Origin: Promerops cafer
Lineage: Eukaryota > Chordata > Aves > Passeriformes > Nectariniidae
Reading direction: 5' to 3'
Length of the DNA: 64,000 nt
Assembly (NCBI GenBank): GCA_013398275.1
Contig: VZSE01004958.1
Span: 1,047,414-1,111,413 of the forward strand
The translations under genes and the position numbers were made by a program. Positions 37,801-51,835 of this stretch are shown here, piece after piece. The notes beneath the pieces were generated by a model, which saw nothing but the letters and a program-made list of their open reading frames with translations, was not told the origin of the DNA and searched no databases. Position 1 is the stretch's first letter. Each line of letters opens with the position of its first letter.

Positions 37801-40800
37801 ATTAATTAGTATGTAATCTAATATACATTATCTGTGCAGGTAGAGTTAACCATGTTAACAGAATAATTGCTGTTCTGCGGCAGACTGTTCTCTCCCTCTG
37901 CTCTCCTCTTTTCTTCTGTCTCCCCTACCCAGCCCTGCTTCAGTTCATTTTCTGTTACATGCCTTAAACTTGCATCCAAGTTTTCTGTAGCTTTTGACAC
38001 TTTCTGTAGTCAAGTAATGGTGAGCACAGGTAATATATTATTTATTTATTGAGCACCGTGCACACTGGGAGGCAAATTAGTATTCTGTCCCCATGCCTCA
38101 CTGCTAGACACTGCACGCACTTGGAACACATTACCACATTAGACCAGTTGTGAGGCTTTAAATTAGATTTGTGACTTGAAAGTCTGAATAAGAAAACTAA
38201 TAGAACACAAAACGAAGCAGAGGGAAAATGAGATTAATTATCTACAACATTTGCAGTGAACTGTTGCTGATGCACTGTGTTGTAGAAGGCTATTTTTGTG
38301 CTACAAATGTGCCTTAATTTTGCCGACATTAAGATACTTGAATGGTTGTAAAACCACATTTATTTACAGTTTCTAATATACTAGACTTATTTTTAAAATT
38401 AAAAATAGATATTTTAAAAGTGTTGTATAATTTTCCCCTCTGTTGTTTTGCTTTACTATTTTGAGATAGGATGAATTGTAAGCACCACAGGGACTGTAGA
38501 AAATAATAGTAGAAATAAAAATTTGAATCCTAGTGCTGAATTAGAGGAAAATTAGGTAAGAATTTTTAATGTAAACTTGTTCATTTTGTGTCGTGTTAAA
38601 AGTATAAGAGAAAATTATGTATTCAGTGAATGCATCAATTCAGGTTTTGAACAGAGAACTGTGCACACAATGCAAAACCAGATAATTTTTTTCACTATTT
38701 CCATTTTCCTTCTCACCCATATGAAAGACTGTCTCACATTTAGCATGAAAAAATAGTGAAGACTAACACAGGCAGTAGCCAAATTGCACGTTTACAAGTC
38801 TGATTTATCATCACCTCTGCAAAGGCTGAGCTCTCGCTTCATTTCTGAAACTATTTCCCGGTGATTTAGGCAATTCAGGTAGACTGAGACAATTCACCTG
38901 CAAGTAGTATTGAGTTCAGGGACCTATATTCTTACATCACCGAGTTTCTTTTATTTGTTCCTTCTTCTTTTCTTACTTATTCCTTACTTCTTTTCTTATT
39001 AAATGAGACTGCTGATATTTAATAAAGGCAAATTTATGGTGGAAGATCAAAAAACATTCAAACAAACCATAGCCTGCCCCTAATGAATCTCATCAGTTTT
39101 GCTGTATATTACTCCCTCTTCAATATTTGTACATTTTTCTTTACATAAATAGCCTTCATCTACTGGAAACATTTATTTTTTACTATTTCCATAGAATTTA
39201 TTTCTTCTGGTTTATTGGATGAGAAAAATATTTTATAGTGAGTTTGGACTTTTAGAAAGCATGACTAGATGAATATTTAGTTCCCATACCTATACAAAAA
39301 GAACACATATTAAGAAGTAGTGTATAACCCTCGTGTATTTTTAAAATTCAGTATCTAAAACTGGAAGAGAATTTATGGATGAAGAAAAATGAGATAAAAT
39401 CTCTTTCTTTTTATATTCATATATGCACAGTTACACTGACTACACCTACACATATATATGTATGATGGAAGTGTGTTCAAGATGTTTTGTCGAGTGTCCC
39501 AAACATATATTTTTTCTTCAGAAAACATTTACTTTACTAAAACTGAGTTATAAAGAAAGTTTTTTGCATCTTTTGGTTGCCATATTTTGAAAGAACAAAA
39601 GTATATTAAAAAAAAAAAGAAGTAATGTGCAAACAATGATAACTAAGGAATTCAGACAGTTGATAAGGGTAGCTAAAATAAATATGTGTGAAATATATAT
39701 ATGTGTGTACTTCTGTTCTGATGTATGTACATCAGGACTACAACTAGTGACATTTACTGATACTGATATTAAACAGAAATGGCAAAATCATGTACCATGC
39801 AAAAAAGGCAGAATTATTTAATACATGTTTCAGTTGGGCATTAGCAGGAAAACAATAACAATGAAAACAAAAACCCCTTGGAACAAGACAGAAGAATAAA
39901 TATTAGGTTTGATATTGATAATTACATTTATTACAAAGGTTACTAAAAATTTTAATGAAATTAAGCATTTATTTAAATTCAGAACTAGAACACTCAAATC
40001 TAAGAACACCCAAGGAATTATCCACAAATGTCTGTGAGCTGTTTAAAATAGAAGTTTTCAAACAGAAACAATGAAAAACTCACAAAGGGTTTCAAAACAG
40101 CTGAACTGCTGTACTGGTGTTTTAAAAGGTTATAGGAGAGAAAATTAAAGGACAGCTAGGTTGATATCAATCTCAGACAGTTATAAAAAAGCTGGCATGA
40201 ATGTAATCAGTAAATAATTAAGAGTTTGGTAGCATTCAAAATTAATGTCACCCAATGCAGTTTAATGGAAAATAAGCCTTCTTATACTAACTCTTTAGAG
40301 TTTTTTATGAGGTTACAAGGTCGGTTGATAAAGGTCAATATGATGAATAAAATATTCAGGCTTCTGTAGGGTACTTGACTTCACATCACATGACTTCATG
40401 GTTTAAAAAAAGATCTGTTATAAAAGAAAGGTATCCATATTTCATGCACATATAATTGTCTCTGCTACTAAGTTGCAGTAAGAAACTAGATAAGAAATTA
40501 TTAGGCACTATGGATGAAATTTTTTGTGATTTCATGAGTATATCTCAGCCCAATAATATTTACTGTCTATATTGGTAGTTTAAAATAAAATATAAATGAA
40601 GAGGGAGTAAAATTACTGAAAACACCAGAATAGAAAAAGTGGCAATAAATAAATAAAGAGGTATGCAAGGTAAACACATTAAGGTGAGACATATTATTTA
40701 GTAGAATGAAGTACATTTTAATACTTTATTTTTTAAGATGAAGGAGTGAAAGATTGTGTCAGAATAAACATCAGATCACACTAGTGAGATTTGAGCTGAT

Positions 40801-42614
40801 CTAACAACTAGGTGCTTATCCAAGCTGTACTCTCCCTAGACTATGAAAAACACAGAGGTCTGATTTCTCCTTTACCTGTGCACTGGAAAGTGAGGTTTAA
40901 TTCTTCCTCTACCGCTTCAAGATGCAGAATGAAAGAAGAATATATAGTACAGGATACAGCTGGCATTTTGACATACAACCTTTACATTTCCATGGCATTT
41001 GCCACCTATAACCCTGCCTTCCCTGCTGTCACTGACTGCAGCTTACATGATCCTCCTGGGGTTTTCACTCTAATCCTTATTTCCAATTTTGCCTCTTACT
41101 TTGTACCTCTTTCCTTCATCCTCATAGGTATCTACATTTCAAGTCCACATGTGTGAAACCACACGTCAGTACTGTTCCGAAGATAATCAACAGAATTCAT
41201 TTACTCAGACATGATTCAGAAATTAAGCTTCATTGCCAGTTATGCAAGAAGAAAAGTAGTATTTCTGCACTGCAAGATGAGATTAATTATGCTATTACTT
41301 GACTACTATGACAAGTTCTGGTGCTTGTACTTTGGGAAAGATGTTACAATTTTAGAAGCTTTTGAAAACAATAACTAGAATGAGGAAGGATGAGGAAAAT
41401 AGCTCATGCGAAGAAGCTGCAAAAGCTTCATGTATTGAATTTCTTCAAGGACATGACTTCATCACAATCTACAAATGTCTAGCTGAGAAACTTTGTGGCA
41501 CTAGGCAAAATGAGATGCAGGGGTTTAAAGGCAAAGTCAGCTAAATTAGATTTGGTACAAAGGTCATTTCAGAGACCTCTAAACAGAACAACTTCCTTAG
41601 TGAAATAATGGCTTCTCTACTGAGTTTAGTTACAAAATTAAGCTACTTTAAAAAAAAATTAAAAAGAAGTTAGCAACACAGTTGTTAAGCATTCTTCTGT
41701 GGTCTGTCTTACATAAATAAGATTAAGTAACTGTAACAGACCTCTTGGTTTTAAACTCTTAGCAATTCTCTATATACAGCCTTTGCTCACTTTTCTATGC
41801 CTGGCACTTTTTAGTTAGTGGCTAAAAACATTGAGACAGTCACTTGACCAAGTATCTGAACACCTACAGTGCATTTTCTATGGAATTTGGAAAGTCACCT
41901 GAAGAAATTTTCCAGAAATATGCTTCTGAAATGATAGTGGTACCTACTAAAGCTGAAGAAGCCTTCTTAGTTATAAGATAGTCCTTCTCTGAGCTCAGTA
42001 TTTATGTGCTTACATCCTGCATCCATATGTGCTTTATCCAGGAGATAAACCAGCCATTTTTGAGAAAGGGCTGCTGGGTATCTGCCATAGCTGACAGTAA
42101 ATACTACCCATAGTAAATCTGGACAGCTGACCACTCTAGATGACTTAATCAACCATGCTAATTTCAGAATATGAGTTTCCTTGGCTCTGGATTGGTCCAT
42201 ATTGGGTAATTGTTTTGTGTAGTCTTGATGATCTGTGATGCGGAATTTCATCCCAGGACCATTTTCCAGAGGAAGACACACTTATTCCTTGACCTTCCGG
42301 CTAGACACAGATCAGAGAAACATCACTATGTTACAAGGGTATTTTAGATTATTTTCATCACTCGTGTTAAAATTTTCTTAATTCACATGAGACTATATGG
42401 GGTTCATTTGGGATTCCTCAAAAAAGTTAAAAGTTATGCAAATCAGAGACTATTTGACAACTCTTACCTTGCAAACACAAACTCTCACTTGTTCACTAGG
42501 AAGGTGCATCATTGCAAATTTTATAATAAAAACCATAAGAGTTCCCTGGCACATGGACTGGTGTTTCTGTTCAGCCTGCCGAGTGTACAAGAATTTGCGA
42601 TGAACCCCATACCT
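33475..42614. other. Long AT-rich non-coding stretch, no gene or young mobile element recognised
   Basis: Nine kilobases of unique AT-rich DNA. It holds a T25 run at 34774-34798, T-runs near 34858-34867 and 35362-35379, and an A-run near 37641-37657. Parts such as 35140-35340 and 38220-38390 are rich in TAATTA-type motifs and could be conserved non-coding elements, but that cannot be judged from one sequence. The open frame at 41967-42281 (-, 104 aa) has no family I recognise. Confidence 0.45.
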
Positions 42615-43255
42615 CCTATAGAATGGGTTGTGACAGCCATGTCCAGTCATTTCTTGAACACTTCCAAGAATGGTGACTCTACCACCTCCCTGCTCAGTCT
42701 GTTCCAGGGCTCAGCCTGGCTTTCCATAAAGAAATTCTTCTTCATGTCCAATGTGAACCACCCCTGGCGCAGCCTGAGACTATATTCTCTTGTTCTGTTG
42801 CTTCTTACCTGGAAGAGGCCAACTCCCACCTGGCTACACCTTCCTTTCCAGTGGTTGTAGAGAGTGATAAGGTCTTGCCTGATCCTCCTTTTCTGCAGGC
42901 TTAACCACCACAGCTCCCTCAGCTGCTCCTCATAAAACTTACTCTCTATTCCCTTAACAATCTCTGTTGCCCTTCTCTGGACTCACTCCAGCACTTCAAT
43001 GTCCTTTTTGTAGTGAGGGCCCAAGAACTGAGCACACAGCTTGAGGTGTGACCTCACCAGTTCCATGTACAAGGGGACAATCCCTTCCCTGGTCCTTCTG
43101 GCCACACTATTGCTGATACAGGCCAGGATGACATTGGCCTTGGCTACCTGGGCACACATTGGCTCATGTTCAGCTGACTGTCAACCAACAGGTTGACAAA
43201 GGACCTCCAGGTCCTTTGCATTGGGCTTCTTTCCAGCCACTCTAGTGATGTGGTT
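42615..43255 (-). mobile_element. CR1 LINE 3' fragment, antisense
   Basis: Reading + strand, it has 'tatagaatgggttgtgacag', 'ggtgactctaccacctccct', 'gttgcccttctctggactca', 'agcacttcaatgtccttttt', 'ggccacactattgctgatac' and 'tggctcatgttcagctgact' in order. This is the reverse complement of CR1 from the ORF2 C-terminal part to its 3' end, about 640 bp. Small indels break the frame. It is 5'-truncated near 43255, as usual for CR1. Confidence 0.9.
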
Positions 43256-45052
43256 GTCTTATTATTTTCAAAGGCAACAAAATCTTAATATCTGTCTTGA
43301 TGATCTCTGTTCTGTGCTTGATTGGCCTGCTCACCCATCCTAGAGGTTTTGTCTGCTAAACCAGCTATGCAAGTTACTGGGCAACAAAACCCACTTAGCT
43401 TGCAATTAAGATGCAAAAAAATCAGAATAATTAGATAATTCTTAGCACCAGTTTAGATGGAAAAAGAAAAAAAAAAAAAAAGGAAGTGAAAGCAAAGAAA
43501 GTGACAATCTGAAAGTATTAAAAAATACTAAAAGGCGAAGAATAAGATGTTGAAATCCTTCAGGTGAGATTCAAAAAATAAACTTAGATCGTTCTGCAAC
43601 TCTGTCCTCCAAGACTCTTTAATTTGGGCCTGTCAAATGGTTTTTGCCTGGCACACGCATTTTAGATATGAGTGAGTGAAAAAGTGAGTGGTTTGATAAC
43701 CTGGTGGCTAAGTACCTGCATAGACTAGGAAGAAGAATATAGCATCCATATTCTACTTTTATCAACATCTTGATATGAATCAAAAGACCATATTTAAAAG
43801 GGAAATTAAACCTCAGTCCAGTCTATGTTACAAAGTAGGTAAAAAAGAGGTTTGTAGTTGTATTCTCTGAGGAGAGTAAATGAATTAATGACCTAGACAG
43901 TAAAAAAGAGTTCTTTCCATCTCTGTAATTTTTTAGTGTGTCCTCTAATGAGTTTTATTCTTTGTTTCTAAATTCAGTTCATGGGTTTGGGCTTTTCTTT
44001 GTTGTCATTCTTTGTTTTATTTTATTTAGATTTAGTTGCTTAATAAAAATGGGATTTTTTAAGTATCCAAAAGGCATAAGACTTAGCATGTAGGCTCATC
44101 CAATCTCCTACTGCTTTCTTAATCTCATTGAGTTCATGAATATGTGTGATCACACACACATTTTTACGCATGTGTATATATATATATATATGCACCTATA
44201 CTTTTCAAAGGCCTACAAAAGTTTGTAGGTAACTACGAATCTGTGATTTAAGAATGGCCATACTCAGATTATTTTAATTCTTGGTTTATTCACATTCCAA
44301 AAGTTAGGCCCAACAGCTCCTTTTCTCTTTTCCACATGAACATAAAAATAGTGAGAAAGCCCTAGGAAGAACTTATGAGAGCAAATGGTAACATTTTGTC
44401 TTTCAGGAATAATAGTTCAAACCACAAAAAAAAAGGCAGCTAGGAAGGCCTAAAACTGATAATAATGATGCAAGGGAGGATTCATTTTATAGAAAATGTA
44501 GTATAATATTTTGAAGAAGAAAAAGGCTATCACTGTATTTATATCTTTTATATGTTAGCAGAGATACTAGAAACAGAAGGTTAGAGAACTGACAGTCATG
44601 GAACTGTAAATATTGAGAATAACCAGGAGAACAAAAAAAAAACCCAGTGAGATCAAGTTGCTCATTAAAGGTAGCATAACAGTATACAAATTACTGCTTC
44701 AAAGAGTAGAAGAAAAGGGCAATTTTAGAGTAGTGTATTAAAGAGTATTAAAGAAAAAGAATATAGTTCCATTTTCTGAAAACCATGCGAGAGTTTCCCA
44801 GTTACAAAGCTGTGTCAAAGGTGTAATAGGGAAGCTTTATTGCTTAAATCATTTAAAACAAGACTGAATATACTACTTTGAAATAATATTGCACCAGGAG
44901 AAGGATGAACTAGTAGACTTTACCCTTTTAAGATGTCTCTGTCACTTCAGTTCTTTATCCTAATCCATTTAATTAGTTATGAAAACATTAATCAATTGGC
45001 TCTTTTCTGCCAGTTCAAAAATAGGAGCTTCTTAAACAGTTATTATAAAAAT
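43256..45052. other. AT-rich non-coding DNA, no gene recognised
   Basis: Unique sequence with an A-run near 43468-43483, a short CA repeat (44150-44160) and a TA repeat (44174-44191). An 8 bp perfect inverted repeat (cctacaaa/tttgtagg) lies at 44212-44229. Confidence 0.5.
44150..44191. repeat. Short CA and TA microsatellites
   Basis: (CA)5 at 44151-44160 and (TA)9 at 44174-44191, separated by 'tttttacgcatgtg'. Confidence 0.85.
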
Positions 45053-45112
45053 GTTATATATATAACATAATATAACATAATAACATAATATATAACATAA
45101 TATATAACATAA
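45053..45112. repeat. AT-rich tandem repeat, unit about 10 bp (tataacataa)
   Basis: Five to six imperfect copies of 'tataacataa' with units varying between 7 and 12 bp, ending in a T-run. Only A, T and single C occur. Confidence 0.85.
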
Positions 45113-47096
45113 TTTTTTAATTTTTGTTTTAATAGATGGTACTACACTCTTACTAAGTCTTTCCTGAAATTTTTTTCTTCTGAACTGAAGAAATTCTCAG
45201 CATTCTTTTGAGAACAGTATCAGGCCAGTATCACAATTATGAGAGTACCTACAGGTCTTTCTGAGGATTGTGAGCCCTCCTCCACTTTTAAAATTTTTTT
45301 TATGAATTAAAATATTAGTTTTGAAATAAGGATCAGAGTTTCTGCTGTTTCAAAGACAAGAAGTATATTTACATTACATTACATCATGCTTGTTTTTCAT
45401 TAAGGCACTAGAAAGGATATGATAGGATATATTCATATGGCTGAACTTGCCTGCTAATGATAATATGAGAAAAGACAAAATGTCTTTGAGAACATGAAGT
45501 AGCAGTGTGTGTATAGGGGTATAATTTTATACAGGAATCTATTTGCATTGGAAACTGGTTTTGGGTGAGAGAAAGGAAGATTATTAAAAATGGGGCATAG
45601 ACAGACACATACTAGTGCTGCTGAAGCAATTGATACTGAGAAAAGAAAAAAATGTGCGAATCAGCTATTTAATATTATTGGGGTTTGAGACGGTTATATG
45701 AATTCCAAAGAAACCAGTATTATCTCTGACATATTATAAACAGACAACTTTAATGGCAAAGCACCATTAGTCCTGTACAATCTTGATGTTAATCTTCACA
45801 TTGCATTCTTTTTGTACAGCAATACTTTCAGCTGGCTTTTCAATATTTTTAAGAGCAATCATTTCTAGCAATGACAGTGACAACCACTATTAAGTACCCA
45901 TTTTTTCCCACTGAACTAATCATGAAAATAGTTTAGCTGAATACATTTAAAGAGCTAGTCTATATGATCTTGATATTAACAAACACTGACACTTGTCCCT
46001 AAAACTACTCTTATTTTTTTATATAATAAAGGAAATCTTTAGGTGAACTGAATAGGTTAAATTTCAATTAATCATATCATTAAAAAAGCTGCTCTGCTAA
46101 ATATAAGATATACACAAATGTCTTCTTACCCTTCATTTCTTAATTATGTTGTATTGCTACACATTTCCATCTGTATAACAATTAAGAAATGTATTCAGAG
46201 AAGAATTTAAGGTATTAGTGTTTTTTTCTTTTTTTTTTTTTTTTTAAGAATACATGCCAGATCAGATATTGACACTCCAAGAAGGGCCTTAGGCTATTCT
46301 AAATGTTATTAACGACTCTCTCTAGGTTCAAAGATTTTTTGATATGTCCTGCATAGGAATTGGATGTTCACCTGCTAAATTGTAGATTCGAAAACCAAGG
46401 TTTGGATCTGGAGCTTGTAAAAATATTGCCAAGTGATATTTTAATCAACTTTACAGTATTGTTTACATAAGAAAGTTTTTATGATGTTCTGTAGATAAAG
46501 AGCAATTTTTAAAAAATATTCCTAAGAAAAAAACAATATCGATATGAACAGATACGAGAGAAAAGTTGCTCATTACTTCATAGTGCTCATTATCTTTGTA
46601 CTGCTTTGACTGACAGTGAAAGAAACAACAACAGTATGCTTTTCTGCAGAGGAGACTCTCCATTTTTGGCAGACTTTGCCAATAAATTCAAAAGTTAGAA
46701 GCTTTGAATTGAGGTCGCAGCCAGGATTAAAATCTTAGTGCTTCAGCTACAAAGAAAATACCACATAATAGTTTCAAATTGGCTTTCTTATAAAATGATG
46801 TTAGAACTGTAGTGTACCATTAGCTGTGCAAATCAGACTTTCTAGAGTCAAAATGTTAGTTTACTTTTCATGAATCAATTTTGATCCTGAAATAAGTAGG
46901 CACCTTTCCAGCTGAACTTACTGAGAGCGACAGCCCTGGTCTATGATTAGGCACATTGGTCAACATTCACAGTAGCAAAAATAACTGAGATGCCTAAAAC
47001 AGGTGAAGTCCTGTTGCTGTTCACTTTCTCAAATGCTAATAGCGAGAGAGATGGGAACTTTCAGCAGGATTTTTGTGAGGGTGACTGAACACTCCT
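45113..47096. other. AT-rich non-coding DNA, no gene recognised
   Basis: Unique sequence with a T-rich stretch near 46220-46246. No exon or element was recognised. Confidence 0.5.
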
Positions 47097-47645
47097 TTGG
47101 TAGATAGCCAGGATAACTTAGAAATAAAAATGTGGGTGGACAGGGTGTTTATGGAGATTGAACATAGTCATAATGGTCTGGAGGATGTTTGCACTCAAAA
47201 TGGTCACATTAAGGACCTATCTGCAGCCCAGACAGGGCAGCCCAACATGACGAAGGGGTGCTGGGGAAGGGCCTTGCACCCACAGTGCGATGTCACGTGT
47301 GACCAGCGCTCAGTGCCACCTCACAAGGTAGAGGGGACCTTGTGGAGGGCTTTGTCACACAGAGCTGGGGGGCTCACATCTCTCACAGGAGGTGAGCAAC
47401 TGGGAAGCCTGTACTGCTGGAGAGGGATGCCACTGACCCCTGACTGCAAGGTAGGGGAACTGTAGGACGGCATGAAAATTTTGGAAGGTTTAATTACTGA
47501 AGGGTGTTTTGGAAACTTGTAGGAGCTTATTAGCATTTTGTAAGTGTCTAGCATTGTGGTTTAACTGCTGTATTACTGATATTGATCCTGAATATATAGC
47601 TCACTGATTTCTGGATAATTACGTGTCATTAATAAAACACTAAAC
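47097..47645. other. Unidentified GC-richer segment, possibly a degraded LTR
   Basis: 47225-47460 is clearly GC-richer than its flanks. It is followed by an AT-rich end containing 'cattaataaaacactaaact' near 47627, which resembles an LTR polyadenylation region. An open frame covers 47097-47465 (+, 122 aa), but its protein has no motif I recognise. A degenerate LTR, an old retroposed sequence or a regulatory islet are all possible. Confidence 0.3.
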
Positions 47646-50584
47646 TGCTTTGATCTTAATTTCATTTAAACTATTTTAACTGAGTGATTTTTCCCAGCAA
47701 CACAATTCAGGGTGTCTAAATGTTGAAATACCTTCAAGAGTTTCTATTCCTCTCCACTAGAAATATTTTTTCATCCAAAATATTTTATCCAAGAAAGATG
47801 GAAGTATATCTGAGTTAATGCAACCACCAACACAATCTGAATAGGTATCTGCATTGCAGGGAATGAAGCTGCAAGACTCCATCCACATATTAAAGAAGTT
47901 ATCACAACTGGAACAACAATCCCTGGGGCAGAGACATTTAAATGAGAGAAACTGGATTTTAAATTCTTATTCTGGAGAGTTGTACTGTTTCCAACAGTGA
48001 AAGATGGTTTCTAAAGGCTCTCAAACTTTATTGAAGCTGCTAAGCAACGATCAGGAAAAAGAACTACATTGTCTTACCAGTACTGTGTAAGAATTCAGGT
48101 TTTCTTATTTTGTTTTTTCTCTTCAAGAGGTGAAGACAAATTGGATGATCATGAAGATGTGATAACTTCTGGGCTATTTTGCAAAGCAAGGACTATAGGC
48201 AAGTGTCCACACATTATGAAAGTTCTTCTATTTTACATAAATCAGAAAAGAAACAGAAGAATTATGTAGGGCAGGCTATAAAGAGAACCAATAAACAAAT
48301 AATTTCAATTATCTCATAGAAATTAAGTAGGTCTGGTCTCAGGGCATGTAGCCAGGGAAAGAAGAGGTGCAAGGGCCTTATACAGAGAAAAAGGTCTGTT
48401 AATTATGAGGTGTGGCAAAGTATCTTTTCTTTTAGGTCACTGCAAGCAAATAGCTCTTAGTGTTTCCCCGAATTATTTTTATTTTACACTTTCATGGTGC
48501 TACATAGCCATTCGAATGGAATTAAACAACAGAAGGGCTTTATGCAATGGTGTCTCTTTTTTTTATCTTAGTCTGGCTATCAATGTCTTGCACAGGAAAA
48601 CAACGGGCATGTTGCCCCAAACTCTACCTGCTGTATGCGCAGCCAGCCCTCCTCCCTCTCTGCTGTCACTCCTGCTGAGACTAACAGCAACCATGTGTCA
48701 TCCCAGCTCCTCTTAAACTCATTGATTCTCCCGAGAAGATCCTCCTGTCTCTGCAAATCTGTTAACTGATTGTCTCCTACCATAACTAACTGACAACACT
48801 TAATACATTCTCTTACCTGTTCCTTCTTAATATTCATGTACGCTCCATATACAATATGCATCAAGTGCAACTGGTGTCATAGCAGATGGATAGAGCAAAA
48901 AGTGTATATATTAGAGGAGAAAAAATCTCGGGGTTTTTTTGTCTATTTTTTTTCTCTTCTAAGTAAGCAAAACACTTTTTCTATTTTGTTTCCATTCAAA
49001 GCCCCTTGGTACTTAAACAAGATAGAAAAATTTTAGATATAGATTTCTTTGAATTTATTAGATTTTAAAGAAGAACAGTAGCTTTTTATTGCTCACATTT
49101 TTCAATAAATATTACGTTTCTATTCTGCCAGAAAAACTCACTTCTGTCTGCCAATCAGTGTCAACAGCCAATCTCATCAATGTAACTGGACGTTTATTTC
49201 ATGAAATTAACTTACATTCCGGTTAACATTATTGATTATGACAAGCCATACTGTAGGATTACTAACTGGGTAACCTCAAACATATGGAAAATCTCATTTC
49301 TGATTTCTCTACAACGTGATTATCCAGGAGAGAAACTCATAGTAGAAAATGGTGTAGAGTGTAACAGTCATTGAAATAGAAAATAATAATTCCTGCTCTA
49401 CTGGTACCTTGATATATAATTAAACAATACATATTTTAAGAAGTCTCATATTGCGTATCCCCATGGCAGGCAACTACTTCCATGGGGAGCGTTTCATAAA
49501 TGGAGGAAATTAACGGGCTAAAAGCCAAATTATCACAGACACTGATAAAAGCAAGGGAAAAATCAGTGTGAAGGATAATACTACAGGCTTCACTTGTTCC
49601 ATTATACTTAGTCATTACAGAGAGGCTCTCAGGTCACTGAATGATTTGTTCTGCAATACCTGTAACTGTGCACAATAGGCTAAGTGAAAAGCAGTATCCA
49701 TCATAACTTTAAATTGCCTTGCTTTTGTCAGTTTGTGCTGTGCCTTTAACATTACTTAAGTATACTATGGGGAATATTGTTATTAAAGACAGATTGTTCC
49801 TGAATTATCCAACCTAAAAGAGTCTAAAAGAATATACCTTAAAGGTCAAAAAATGCCAGGTGTGTGGCACCTAAGCTTATTATCTGAAACTGACTTACCT
49901 TGCACATACTTTGCCATGTCTATTAATTTGTTTGACAGACATCAGCTGCAATATTAAAGGAAGTAAGCTGGTCAAAAAGGCATAGGAAAAATATTGAGCA
50001 GCAAAGCATATTGGGTTTTTTGGTTTTGATTTGAGTTTGGGTTTTTTTGGTTGTTTTTAGTGGGGGGAGAGAGGGGCTGGTAAATAATTTTCTCCCTGTC
50101 CCACTTTAGCTTTAATTAAAATAATTATTGTATAAACAACATTTTATTTCAGGACTTTGATGAATGGTGATGCATGATATGGTGGATATGTGCACATTAC
50201 GTCAGTGTCATCTTTAGAGTGTGGGGAGTGGCTTTATGACTTCAACATCAAACCGACAAAATTGAACTAATAGAAAGCTATTATGGAGAAATTATTCTAA
50301 AATTAATTGTTTTTAAAAAATCAGCATCTAATCCAGCAAAGATACTGAATGTTGTGCTTTTCTGGTAGTAGATTCACAGTGGGTTTCATACATGGACATG
50401 GACATGGATTTGAACAAAGAAGTGTGGACAGTGCCTCTAAGGACAATTTCAGGAAAGCTGGGGTTTTAAGGTAGAGCTTAAACATCATGAAAAAAGAGTA
50501 GATGTGAGTGTAGTACTGCGGCCTTCAAGTTATATGTTCTGTTTAATAGCTTAATGTGAGTTCTATTTAATGTCTTTAGCAATT
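47646..50584. other. AT-rich non-coding DNA, no gene recognised
   Basis: Unique sequence. A T/G-rich tract lies at 50011-50075. A frame on the minus strand at 48580-48870 (96 aa) contains short charged stretches but no family I can name. 49440-49800 is free of simple repeats. Confidence 0.45.
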
Positions 50585-51210
50585 ATTTGGACAAAGGGAT
50601 CAAATGTACCCTCAGTTAGTTTGCAGGTGACACCAAATTGGGCTGGAGTGCTGATCTGCTGGAGGGCAGGAAGGCTCTGCAGGGGGATCTGGACAGGCTG
50701 GATCAATGGGTTGAGGCCAGTTGGGTGAAGCTCAAAAAGGCCAGGTGCTGGGTCACAACAACCCTCTGTAATGTTATGGGCCAGGGGCAGAGTGGCTGGA
50801 AAGAGGGCCAGGAGAAAAGGAGATTGACACCCAGCTGAACATGAGCCAGTGTGTGCCTAGATGGCCAAGAAGGCCAATGGCATCCTGGCCTGTGTAGTGT
50901 GACCAGCAAAACCAGGGCAGGGATTGTTCCCCTGTACTTGGCACTGGTGAAGCCACACCTTGGGTGCTGTATTCAGTTCTGGGCCCCTCATTACAGGAAC
51001 ATTGGGGAAAGGTTGTCCAGCCTTGGAACAGGCTGCCTGGGGAGAACTTGAGTCACCATCCCTGGAAGTATTTAAACTTTGGCGCATGGTTTAGTGTGTT
51101 ACTTGTAGACTTAGCAGTGGTAGGCTTGGCAGTGACAGCTTAACACTTGCACTCTATGATCTTCAAGTTGTTTCCTAACTTAAGTGATTATATAATTCTA
51201 TAACCACTGA
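50585..51210 (+). mobile_element. CR1 LINE 3' fragment, sense
   Basis: It has 'gcaggtgacaccaaattggg', 'tgctggagggcaggaaggct', 'ggatctggacaggctggatc', 'aacatgagccagtgtgtgcc' and 'tccctggaagtatttaaact' in CR1 order, ending with 'tataattctataa', a CR1-like tail. It covers the ORF2 C-terminal part to the 3' end with several internal deletions, and its frame is broken. A second CR1 on the opposite strand starts 235 bp further on. Confidence 0.85.
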
Positions 51211-51444
51211 TTCTATAACATGGTACATATAAAATGTCATACTTCCATTGGCTCTAGGCCATTCCAATTCAGAGAAAATTTGGATTTGAAATCATGCCAA
51301 TGTTAAGTGGGACTAAGGACTCTTAAGTAGGGCTGTTGAGACTGAAGGTGTTATACAAGTGTGAACAGGAAGGAGCTTTAGGTGTCTGCAGGCCTAGATA
51401 GCCAGCTTAGTGGGAATTTAGAAGAGCTAATTGATATTTTAATA

Positions 51445-51835
51445 TGCACAGAACCACAGAATGTTTGTGTTGGAAGGGACTTCTCAAGGTCATCTGGTCT
51501 GGCCCTCCTGCTCCAACAGGGCTACAGCAGGCTGTCGAGGACTGTATCCAGAGAGTTTCTGGATGTGTGTAGAGATGGAGACTCCACAACCTCCCTAAGC
51601 AATTAGTGCAAGTGATCAGTCACTCTCTTGTTTCCTGATATTCAAGAGGAGCATTCTGTCTTATAGTTTATGCCACTGGTTCTGTCACTGGGTATCAATG
51701 AAAAGAGCCTTTGCTTCATCTCCATTCCACCATCATGTACCCAAACTTTGGGGTTAAACCTCCCTAGGTGCAGGACTTGCCACTTCCTTTCAGTACAGTT
51801 TCACTGTATGAAATTTCTGCTGGCCTTCCATCTTA
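51445..51835 (-). mobile_element. CR1 LINE 3' fragment, antisense
   Basis: Reading + strand, 'agaaccacagaatgtttgtg', 'ttggaagggacttctcaagg', 'gtagagatggagactccaca' and 'tgtcactgggtatcaatgaa' are the reverse complement of a CR1 3' end. A further piece, 'aggtgcaggacttgccactt', belongs to a more upstream part of CR1, so sequence between them has been lost. It faces the CR1 at 50585-51210. Confidence 0.8.
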
